From positions 5,347,271-5,411,270 of the forward strand of contig CM031878.1 in assembly GCA_018697195.1 (NCBI GenBank): a stretch of DNA of 64,000 bases, written 5' to 3'. The DNA comes from Certhia americana (Eukaryota; Chordata; Aves; Passeriformes; Certhiidae). Below the pieces are notes generated by a model that saw only the letters and a program-made list of their open reading frames with translations, was not told the origin of the DNA and searched no databases. This document shows, piece by piece, positions 25,420 through 35,000 of the stretch (positions are counted from its first letter, which is position 1; each line of letters starts with the position of its first letter). Made by a program: the position numbers and the translations under genes.

Positions 25420-26150
25420 TCATAGAATATCTTGAGTTGAAAGGGACCCATCATGATCCACAACCTTGGCTCTGCAATCTCAGCCTCAACAATCCCACCC
25501 CGAGCCTAAGGGCGCTGCCCAAACACTCCTTGAGTTCTGCCAGGCTTGGTGCAGTGACCATTGCCCTGGGGAGCCTGTTCCAATACCCAACCTCCCTCTG
25601 GGTGAAGTACCTTTTCTTGATATCCACCTAAAAATCTCCTGACTCTATTCTAAGCCCTTGCCTCAGGTCCTGTCACTGAGCACAGAGAAGAGAACAGTGT
25701 CTGTCTCTCCTCTTGCCCTCACAAGGAATTGTAGACTATGATGAGGTCTCCTCTCAGTCTTCTCCAGGATGAAAAGACCAAGTGACCTCAGCTACTCCTC
25801 ACACACTTCCCCTCAAGGCCCTTCACCACCCTTGTTGCCCTCCTCTGGACACTCTCTAATAGTTTTATATCCTTCTTGTATTGTAGCACCCGAAACTGCC
25901 CCAGCACTCGAGGTGAGGCTGCCCCAGTGCACAGCAGGACAATCCCCTCCCTTTCCCAGCTGGCCTGATGCCCCCAGGATGGGGATGTCCCTCCTGGCTG
26001 CCAGTGTTGACTCATTTGACTTGCCACTAGCCAGGTCCCTTTCCTGGGCTCTGCTTTCCAGCCTCTCATTCCGCAGTCTGTCCATACATCCAGAGTTGCC
26101 CTATCCCAGGTGCAGAATCTATCACTTGTATTTGTTAAACTTAAAACATG
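25420..26150 (-). mobile_element. CR1 LINE fragment (ORF2 C-terminus and 3' UTR)
   Basis: The minus-strand 3' end is marked on the plus strand by TCATAGAATATCTTGAGTTG at 25420, the complement of the CR1 terminal ATTCTATG block. Moving into the element, the order is usual for CR1: the 3' UTR/tail block (25440-25620), the CAGGTCCTGTCACTGAGCAC block (about 25665), the TCTCCTCTCAGTCTTCTCCAGG block (about 25747) and the CCCTCCTCTGGACAC block (about 25838). On the minus strand the ORF2 words LLESVQRRATRVVKGLEGK decode at about 25817-25872. The 5' side continues into RT C-terminal sequence and stops near 26145-26150. The frame is broken in several places. At roughly 730 bases it is a 5'-truncated dead copy, and its ACTCGAGGTGAGGC region retains a CpG. 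Confidence 0.9.
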
Positions 26151-26351
26151 GGTAGAATGAAAACTTGCTCTCCAAAACACCTGCAAGAATGAGTAGATGA
26201 CTGTAGTGACATTCTTTTCTGGAGAGGACTCTCACCTATATCATCCAGCTAGTCCACAAATCTAGAAAATGTCTTCTTCAATTAGTGATCAGTTATTCTG
26301 AATTACTTCATTTTGGATTTGGGCAACTGTATTGGCTATGCTTATTAGTGT

Positions 26352-26410
26352 GTGGGGTTTTTTTGGTGGGTTTTTTTTTTTTTTTTTTTTTGGTTGGTTG
26401 GGTTTTTTGG
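26352..26410. repeat. T/G-rich tract with GGTT repeats
   Basis: GTGGGG and T-runs lead into 21 T (26371-26391), then GGTTGGTTGGGTTTTTTGGG. The composition is T and G only. It directly abuts the pyrimidine tract to its right. Confidence 0.85.
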
Positions 26411-26740
26411 GAGATTCTTTTCTTTCTTTCGTTCTTTCTTGCTGTTCTGTTCTTTCTTCGTTCTTTCTTTCTTCTTTCTTTCTTCTTTCTTTCTTTCTTT
26501 CTTTCTCTCTTTCTCTCTTTCTCTCTTTCTTTCTTTCTCTCTCTCTTTCTCTCTTTCTCTTTCTTTCTCTCTTTCTTTCTTTTCCTCCCTCCCTTCCTTC
26601 CTCCCTTCCTCCCTTCCTTCCTTCCTTCCTTCCGCACCTTCTGCACCTTCCACACCTTTCTTCCTCCCTTCCTTCCGCACCTTCCTTCTGCACCTTCCTT
26701 CCTTTTTCTTCTTTTCTTTTTTTTTTTTTTTTTTTTTACT
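26411..26740. repeat. Long polypyrimidine tract, (CTTT)n/(CTCTTT)n/(CCTT)n
   Basis: About 330 bases are almost pure pyrimidine on the plus strand. CTTT and CTCTTT units come first (26420-26580), then CCTT and CCCTT units (26581-26632), then a mixed part carrying four GCACCTT words (26634, 26643, 26677 and 26690), then a T-run (26717-26737). Opposite-strand frames are Lys/Glu/Arg-rich artefacts and plus-strand frames are Phe/Ser/Leu-rich artefacts. Such purine-pyrimidine asymmetric DNA can form triplex structures and is usually polymorphic. Confidence 0.9.
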
Positions 26741-28440
26741 GAATATCACTAACTGCCTAGTCTTTTATTTCAGCACCTAATTATTTCTAAATTTATGCTT
26801 CAAAGTCTCATTGACATTCAGTAAAAGTCAAGGGGAATTAGGGTTTGAAATTTACCTTTTAGAAATTTCCCCCACCAGCTACTTATCCCAAAAGTTTGAT
26901 AAAAGACTTTACCAATATTCACCAGGAGCTTTCAAGAGTACTATTGACTGGATGTCAGCTCTATAGCTGAAGAAAAATTATTTCAATGAAGCTACACTGA
27001 CTTCTGGCATTTAAGGATCAGGGCCTTAAACACTGAGCAGGGGCTATATTACTAGGAGCAAGACATGTCTGAAATTGCCATAAAGATATATTTGAAAGGC
27101 GCTTGTATTCAAACAGAAATTCATACCAGACTTGTTCACTAGGAATAATCTAGTTTACATGGAGTGAATTAAATGTTAGCAAAATTTTACCCCATTTGCA
27201 GCATCAACACCAAACATTTCAAGATTTCATTTAGTACTATGAAATATATATTCCTGTTGGACTTGCCTTGTGTAAGCTTTCCTTTAAACTCACAACTCTG
27301 TTTTTGTAGCATCCTCTCTGCCACCTTCTTGTGTAAAAGAACATTGTGTGATGCTGCTTTTAACAGGTTTGCCAGTGCTTCACTGAAGAAGAAAACATTA
27401 CAAAACACTCGGAATGAAGAAGTGCTTAGTGCCTGGAGGGACTTCACGTGGATGTGGAAAGGGAATAGGAACTCTTTGGGGACACCTACATTCTTTAGAA
27501 AAAGATTTTCAAAAAAACCCCCAAAAGCTCCTAAAATATACTGCTACTGTTATAAGAAAAATTGGAGTTCAATTTCATTGGGGATGTTACAAATAAGCTC
27601 TAGAAGAAATAATTTATTAGTTTTTTATTAATAAGAATATTTTATAAGTGTCCTGTCTTTTAATATCTTTAAAAAATAATATATGCACGTTGTAACTAGG
27701 AAAAAGAACATAAGGAGTGTAAATATGTTTCTCAAAAAAATGTAATTTCTGAGCCGAGAGTGATGGGATTTTGTTAGTTATGAGCCTCTGAGGAATCTCT
27801 GCTACTTCTGATCTTATTCATGTTGGGGGACAAGAAAGTCGTTTGAGTTTTGTAGGTGGTTTCCCTAGAGGAGCAGGTGATAGAAGTATAAAATCAGTTA
27901 AAATCGTTGCCTGCCTGCTTTAGCTCTGCTCCTCAATTCCCCTCACCACCTCACCTGCTGGGGACCCAGAGAAACACTATTAATTATTTGTATTAACTAA
28001 TTAATGGAAGATTAGGAATTGGATCCAAACTACCTAACTTTGAAAGATTTAATCTGATCCCTACTCATCATAGGCTCCTTCCATAACTGATGGAGAGATA
28101 CCTCTTAAAGAGAGATACTCTTTAATGTTTAAATCTTAAAAAATAAGCAGCAAGTAGACAAGGTTTATCCATTGCTATTCCCAGTGAGAAACACTGGACA
28201 CACATATGCAAATCTACATGTGAGATGTATTGCAAATAAACCCCAAACCCTTCCGCCACCACTCCCCCCCAAAAAAATACAAAGGAAAGAATCCTACATC
28301 TTGAGGTGAACTGTGAAGAATTTGAGAGGTTCTGGACCAGACAAAGAACTAATAACACACTAACAGTAAAAAAAAAAACAAAGAAAAGAAAAAAAAAAAC
28401 CCGGGGAAAAAAAAAAAAAGCTTTGAGAGCTATTTTGGTG

Positions 28441-28491
<51 letters not shown>

Positions 28492-28659
28492 GATTATTTG
28501 TTTCAGAGAGGTTTATAACAAGTCTCGAAACAACCTTCATCTGTTTGTATTTGAATTCTGAAGCACAGACAATTTTTTTTAATGGTATTTACTGAATAAA
28601 CGAGCTCCACTAGCCATTGACTGACAGAACAATTAATACTGTTCTTGTTAAGAGCTCTT
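26741..28659. other. Unique noncoding DNA with simple repeats
   Basis: The stretch contains A-rich tracts at 28370-28421 and an (AT)n repeat. The 152-codon frame at 27173-27631 has no recognisable domain and lies in AT-rich DNA, so I regard it as chance. Confidence 0.6.
28445..28488. repeat. (AT)22 microsatellite
   Basis: An uninterrupted alternation of A and T covers 44 bases, preceded by GCGC. It is self-complementary, can extrude a cruciform, and is likely to vary in length. Confidence 0.95.
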
Positions 28660-29040
28660 GCTGAGAAAGGCCTTGGTTGCACCACATATAGCTCAGCTTG
28701 ACTGCACTCACTTATAAATCCAAGCTGAACACGCATCCCCTGTTGCAAGGATCACTGGGTAAAATTCTATAGTTCATTTTATCCAGGAGGTGAAAGCAGA
28801 CCATTTAACTATCCCTTCTGCTTTTCAAAGTAATGCGTTCCTTCTCTTATTTAAATCAGTAGGCACTTGTATTATGGACTTCAGCATAATTACCTGGTAC
28901 ATGTGTGTTTCTCCCATCAACAGTACACTTCAAACACATTCAAGACTCTTTTCTTCTGTCTGCAAGTCTTTATGGTTTGCTTTTTATTTCAATACCCTAT
29001 TAACTGACTGTACAATGCATGTGAGAAATGGGTTAAAGAG
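28660..29040. promoter_or_regulatory. Weak candidate conserved noncoding element
   Basis: Complex, non-repetitive DNA follows the AT repeat, with words such as CAGCATAATTACCTGG (about 28881-28896) and CTTATTTAAATCAG. A 119-codon frame (28790-29149) crosses it without recognisable domains. Function is inferred only from texture. Confidence 0.25.
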
Positions 29041-29454
29041 GCTTTTTCCCCCCTCGGTCAGTTTACAAGGAACTAAACAGAAAATAAATGAGTCCTTATC
29101 AAGAGAAGTCACAAACGTACTCAGTAAATTAACATACATCAGATGCTGAAAAAAATCCCCAGCACATCAGCAATCCAGATCAAACAAGGATAAAGAAAGA
29201 GGATTGACAGGCTCTTTGTTATCTTTTAGAGAGGTAATTGCAGGTTTCCACATTGATAATATAATGGAACAGATTCCACTTTCAATAACTCTCTTAAAAT
29301 CCAAGGTAACACTGTTGACTCCAGTGAAGTCATTCTGGATTTACACAGGTGGAAGGGAAGTAAATATATATTTTGACCTGATTGCAGTTTTTATCCTTTC
29401 ATCCATTCTAAAATACCTGTGGTATTTTCTCTCCTACAAACACTATGCCATTTT
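29041..29454. other. Unique noncoding DNA with a possible ancient repeat scrap
   Basis: At 29317-29349 the sequence GACTCCAGTGAAGTCA followed by CTGGATTTACACAGG resembles a short motif common in old amniote interspersed repeats, where a CCA-TGAAGTCA block lies next to a GATTTACACC block. The match is short and the call is tentative. Nothing else is recognised. Confidence 0.35.
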
Positions 29455-29885
29455 TAAATTATCAGTACAGAAAAAGCCAGCGGGTCACATGAGTGACCCT
29501 TTTCTGTATGACTGCATCTTTTAACGTTCACGAAGAATATCTTCACATGCTGCAAAATGACTTATTTTCATTTATGTTGTAGTAAAACTGGAATGTATTT
29601 CAATGACAAAGGATTTGGTCTTGTAAAAACTTTATCTGGCAGTAAGATCACACATAAACTCTCTTCCACACATCAATGGGATCGTTCGATAGCACCCTGT
29701 TCCATCAGAAACATTCATTATATTGGGTTCCTTATATTAGCCCAGAGGCACATGCTGTTAAAAAGCAAAAAATGCAGCTGAATACCAATATCAGATTTTC
29801 CGTTAAACTGTGGCTGTTTAACTGTACTCAGCAAATGGAGTACTTTTGTCAAGGAACAAAACTCATTTGTGGAAGTTGAAAGGAA
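29455..29885. promoter_or_regulatory. Candidate conserved noncoding element with a perfect palindrome
   Basis: A non-repetitive block retains several CpGs (ACGTTCACGAAG near 29523-29534, GATCGTTCGATAGC near 29680-29693) that are rare in the flanks. It contains the inverted repeat GGGTCACATGAGTGACCC at 29482-29499. Frames of 106 and 74 codons touch it, but none has a domain or splice-like boundaries. Regulatory function is inference. Confidence 0.35.
29482..29499. repeat. Inverted repeat GGGTCAC-ATGA-GTGACCC
   Basis: Seven-base arms are perfectly complementary across a four-base spacer. GGGTCA and TGACCC match nuclear-receptor half-sites in inverted arrangement, and the centre TCACATGA matches the M-box type E-box bound by MITF/TFE factors. 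Both readings come from known motif families. Actual binding is unproven. Confidence 0.6.
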
Positions 29886-31584
29886 AGATCAAAGAAAACA
29901 AAATAAACAAATATGATTTAGAAGGTGCTTTCATGGTTCAAGGCAAACAATCATGGCAGCTTTTAAAGCAAAACAGCAGGAACAGCACAGCACGTCCCCT
30001 GGAAAAGGGGTGCTTGTTAATGCAAGGGAGTCCTGGCACCCCAAAAAAAGGGCAAATCCCCATTATCAATGCAGGAAAAAGGTAAAATGATATTTCACTG
30101 GGCTTGTTTTGCTCCTTTTAGCAAATTCCCACATACAAATTTGTGCCAATTTTAATAGTCTATGAGTTTTAAATATTTTGCAGATCTCATTTTTTTTCTC
30201 CTCAAGTTCAGAGACTCATACTTTTAAAAAGTACTTTTTAGTCATGGGATTTGTTTTGTTTTCTTTTGTTTTGTTTTCTAACCATTAAAGCCATTCAGGT
30301 AACTCAAAGCAAGGACACTTGACTTTTATTCCCAAATCTATTCCTATTTCAAGTTGTCAATGGCTCTGTCCTTATTTACCAGACTGTGGGTAGAAATCCT
30401 AGCAGTTACCTTCCTCAAGAATGTTTTGTGCACTGTAAGACTTAATTAATGGTTGCAAGGCAATTTGAATACCATGGATAAAAGGGTTTTTCTGCAACTA
30501 CACATTAATTGTTTTACAAGCAGTATCTTCTTTACCTGTGGTAGATTTTCTTGCACATTTTATATCTATAGGGTGTAGGAAATCTCAATCTTATAAACCC
30601 TATAAACAATCCATTCAAAGTCTTCAAATTAGGTTTCATCCAAAAACAAATGAGAAATAAATCTGGACTCCATAAAATAGGAGTGAGGTGAATCACACAC
30701 CGTATGTCCTGAGGAATCAGATACAGTATAGTCAGCTCACTGATCTGAATCAACACATTAATGATTTATGTGGCTTTTACTTTACAACGCAGACATATCT
30801 AAAATAATCAGGTAGAGGCAGGCATTAAAAATTCACTGCATGGGTCATAAAATGATTAGTTATTCAAGTGACTTCAGATTTGTATTTCATTAAGGAATAA
30901 TTTTAATTTACTTTTAAACAGTTTATATACAGAGATTTAAGAACTCTTGGAGACTGATTATGCAGAACTCCCACTTTTATGCATTAGATATATTTAAGTC
31001 CCTTTTTTTCAAGCTGTTTTAATTTGTTTGAAAGCACATGGAAAAAATATGTCTAGATAATTTGAGGGGGGGGGGAAGAACTCCTTTAATTTACAGAAAA
31101 TGGTGGGTCTATTTTATTTGCATTTTTATACATGCAAGAAAGCTGAAAGAAGATCAAAGGGGAGCCTGCTCTCCCTACTGATCCAGCCTGATTGTATCCC
31201 ACTCCCTCCACTATAACAAGCTCTCAACTTGGAGCTGATTGTAGCTTGGGTGTATTTAAGCAGCTGCATTCCACTCAGCTGCTGGAGATTTAGTTTCCTG
31301 CTTCATTGCAAGTGTTTATTTTCTACTGTCCTCCTTGATCACGTGCTGCAAAAATCTGTGAAAAAATAGCAAGACTGGGGGGAGTTTTCTCTTCTCCATT
31401 CTTTCTTTTTATTTTCTATTTTTCCTTTTTCTTTAGCCTTTTTGCAAGAAACATTTTCAAACATCTCCTACAACTGAAAGAACACAATTACGTCAAAACC
31501 ATTGCTGTTACCAACTTTGCCCAGGCACCAGTCTAGCTCTTCATGCAGGTTGCCTGTGTTCTGTTTTTTAACCATTTCTTTGTT
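29886..31584. other. Unique noncoding DNA
   Basis: A T/G tract lies at 30251-30277 and a G9 run near 31067-31075. The stretch near 31140-31340 is relatively complex (TGTATTTAAGCAGCTGCATT, CAGCTGCTGG), but I see no specific feature. No gene is recognised. Confidence 0.6.
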
Positions 31585-31800
31585 CACTTACATGTCTTAT
31601 CCTGGATCCCTGTAGCTTTTAACTTAAACAGATGCCTGTCATGTGGAACTTTATTGAAGGCTTTCTGAAACTCCAGATAAATCATGCTGTATGCATTGAC
31701 ACTGTCAACCTTGTCCGAAACCTTCTCAAAGTCAGAAGAAGTTAGGCAGATTCTTGCTTTTCCATATTCACAGTTTGACTTTAGTTTTTTGTTGAGGAGA
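31585..31800 (-). mobile_element. Old CR1/L3-like LINE fragment (RT motif A)
   Basis: On the minus strand the decoded stretch MIYLEFQKAFNKVPHDRHL (about 31627-31683) is reverse-transcriptase motif A and its C-terminal flank, followed by FKLKATGIQDK. The usual catalytic Asp of the LDF core is Glu here (LEF), so even this short frame would be inactive. The FQKAF-KVPH and KLKA-GI pattern is closer to older amniote CR1/L3-type LINEs than to the CR1 copy at 13.2-14.4 kb, which reads FCNAFDMVP. The fragment is short, 5'- and 3'-truncated, and divergent. The downstream part toward 31864 becomes unrecognisable, apart from a GATGTAAAT...GAAATCAATGGAA motif (31822-31857) common in old amniote repeats. 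Confidence 0.75.
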
Positions 31801-31864
31801 TTGTGGGCCACACTCCAGGCTGATGTAAATTTCTGCATCTCCATGGAAATCAATGGAATTTTGC

Positions 31865-32040
31865 CATTTTACAGCCTGCATTGCAAACCTTTGCCTTCTC
31901 TGACTGAACAAAGTTTCTATTCTTGATGCATGCTGTAAATGCCCAAGTTTAATGATGCAGTGAACATTTACTTAAAATATGGACCCTGACATATATACGT
32001 TATCCACAGCAGATTAATACCCCTGCATCTGTCAGGGGTT
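31865..32040. other. Unique noncoding DNA
   Basis: Nothing is recognised between the LINE scrap and the following simple repeat. Confidence 0.5.
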
Positions 32041-32086
32041 GTTTTGTTTTGTTTTGTTTTGTTTTATTTTGTTTTGTTTTGTTTTT
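32041..32086. repeat. (GTTTT)n simple repeat
   Basis: Eight to nine GTTTT units with one ATTTT variant, followed by CCCC. The composition is T and G. Confidence 0.95.
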
Positions 32087-35000
32087 CCCCTTTTAGTCCC
32101 AAACTTCCTTAAAATGAGTTTTCCGTTTCTTTCCAAAAATATTAACTACGCATTACAGTCAAAAAATTTTGCAGAAGATATTGGCCTATTAAGAAGTACC
32201 TGAATCATGTCACATCCAAGTCTGGTATGACTCACATTGTATAATGGAGGAGTATGCATTGCTTATAATCCTCTGCCAAATACATAGAATTTTTTTTTTT
32301 TTTTTTTTTTGAGAAAGCTCACAGAATTTATTTTTTACAGAAAGGAGACAGATAATCATAGATTTTTCAGATCTCATTGCTTTTATGATCCTGTTTCTGT
32401 TTTCATCACTGAAAGAAAATTCACCTTCAGCAAAAGTTTAAATATTAAACATGTTGTTTTGGGGGTTTTTATGCAGCAAAAGTATTTACAGAATTATTGA
32501 GCCAACCTTAACAGGTAAGAATATTAAAAGATGTTAAAAAAAAAAAAAAAAAAAATCAATTTCTGGAAATTATTTACTTTATTCCTTCCAGAACACTGAT
32601 TTTAAAAGCATTACTGGCGGGTTTTCTTCCTTTTCAAACCAGTAAGGACAACCAATTTTTCATAAAGCTGTTCACACTTTTTCCAAGCAAATATAGTAAA
32701 CAGACACAATTCTTCATTGGCTTTGTTGAGCTGGACCCAAGACAATCCCATCCTTGGTCTTCCTGTGAGCTGCATCTGCGTTGCCAAGCTTCTGTTCTGC
32801 CCTGTATTAGCATGAAATCTTCCTACCTTTGGATGGGACAGGGGTGTAATAAACCACTATACTGCTCATTGCCCAGCAGAGTTGTGATCATTACATCCTC
32901 ACCTTACTAGTTCAGAGGTCTTTGCCCATTTCTAACATCTCATTTTGGAATACAGAAAGTGGGAGCTGGAAGTAGACTGGAAGGAGGAAAGGATCAGTGC
33001 ATGGAGGTGGAGGAAGTTTGTTTAATCTGTGCTTTGCTGTTTACTACCTCAATGTAGTCTTTAATGTGTCCATCTGATAATTCTGTCTTCGGAGACTTAT
33101 GTAATCCATATGAGACATTCCCATTGTTCTTATTTGAAAGAATAAAAACACCCTGCTCTCACCCAGACTATTTAATGACTCATTTGAGGGAGTGATATTA
33201 GGCCCATTTGTGTCATTAAAAATATTTGAAGGCATGTCCTCAGGCACACAAAGAACTCTGAAGGCAAGAGAAAGTCTCTCATTGATTTTATTTTGCTTTC
33301 AGAGACTTGTGCTGAAAAAGAGGAAAATTGTCCATTGGCGAAGTTTACATGTTGAGGATGATCTCTCTACCTTCAGTGTTCCTTGCCTGTCATGTCAAGG
33401 AACTGGAATTTCAGAAGGTATCAGATGCGGAGTGCTGTGCCTCTGGCTCTCAACATCCTGACATTGATCCTGACTGTGGCCTTCACAGACTTTGAACAAG
33501 TCATTAACACAGAAAATTATGTCCTCATGACTGAAAAAAACAACACGGATCCATGTGCTAATATTGTAAATACAGATACCCATTTCTAGCCACAACCCAG
33601 GCAAACGACAATCCCTCAGAGATTTTAAGAAGCACAATACCATTTGGTCCCCAAAACAAGAGAAACATTAGCATTATGGAATTCCCTTGTCATATCTATT
33701 CCTGGACTTTTTCTTTGAAGGTGCTCAGGCATTGGCGATGACCAACAGTCACGAGCAACAGAATTCAATTCAGTGCTGGACAAAGTCATAGCTTTTCCAA
33801 TATCATTTTTATCTAGGTAAATTCGAGTGTCAGAAAATCTGTCTTACTGAAAGCATTAGCCAAAAATACCAAAGGTTGCTTTTACTTCAGAAGTGAGACT
33901 GTCTACCTGCTTTACTGGCATCCTGCAGGGGAAGACAGATGCTGTCTGAAAAGGTGTCTGCAGTGTATTAAACAGGATCCAGCTCAGACATTAACTGTTG
34001 CCAGTGTTTTCTTCCACAAAAAAAATTAACTCAAATGTACAAAATTACAGAACCATGCTCACAACAATTGACCATTCTCTATGGATAGCTGCACATTTGG
34101 GTTTTTTCACCTTATAACCTATCACTGCTCTGCTCTGCTTCTATTCTAACAGAAATATCTTATTCAAACACACTGATTTAGAAACAAAATCAAGCAACAT
34201 TTTCAATCTGTACCGTCTCTCTGTTGCTAATCCAAGGACAAATAAAATAAATGATAGCTGGAACCAAATGAAGGACTTAAATGAAGATAAAGATAGCAGA
34301 AATTTATTTAATAGGATGAACTCTTAGTCCTTGCATTTTAAAGGCGGGCAAGATCAAATTTTGATACCAATAGAAATCAGGACAGTAAAAAAATGTGTAT
34401 GATGATCCCAAGTACATATCAATTCAAACCTTAAAAGACAAAATCATGAGTCCACCACTTAATAGAAGTTCCCTCTCTGGGTTTGTTACTAATACATGTG
34501 ACATTTTAATGTAAAATGATGTTCTTAGAGTAATTAAGGCATGCAGTTTCTCCTTAAGTGATGAAAAGCTTTAGCCGTTTTGTCCTTTAGATACATATTT
34601 TCAGATCACCATGAATTCCAGTTTTGGTGTCTTCTCCCTGTTGATGAAAAGTATATCAGGAATCATACTTTGAAAATAAATATCAAATATTCATAGATTA
34701 CTGTGGTAAGCAAAATAAAATACCTTAGGAAGTTACAGGTTGTTTAGAGGTCTTTTGTTCTCTAGCTCAAGTTTTGGGGATTTCTAAATGCTTACAAAAA
34801 CTAAGTCTTCCTCTCCCCCCCAGAAATAAACCAAAACCAAAATCAAAACTAAAAATCTCCACAAAATAAATTAAAAAACAAAACAAAACAAATCAAAACC
34901 TCAAAACACCCCCCAAAACAAAACCCAAACCAAAACCAACAAAAAAAACCCCCACCAACACTCCCCCCGCCCGCAACAACATCAAAACTGAAAACACCCT

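Noticed and set aside
25813..26186. Two overlapping minus-strand frames of 90 and 132 codons
   Set aside because: They decode fragments of the broken CR1 ORF2 and are not independent genes.
26285..26780. Six overlapping long frames rich in Phe/Ser or Lys/Glu/Arg
   Set aside because: They are translations of a simple pyrimidine-purine repeat on both strands.
27173..27631. 152-codon open frame on the plus strand
   Set aside because: No domain or motif, low-complexity Lys/Phe/Ser-rich stretches and no supporting gene structure.
33280..33420. Possible exon: TTTTGCTTTCAG acceptor-like site followed by an open stretch to about 33417
   Set aside because: The downstream donor site is poor, no domain is recognisable, and pyrimidine-AG sites of this quality are frequent by chance.
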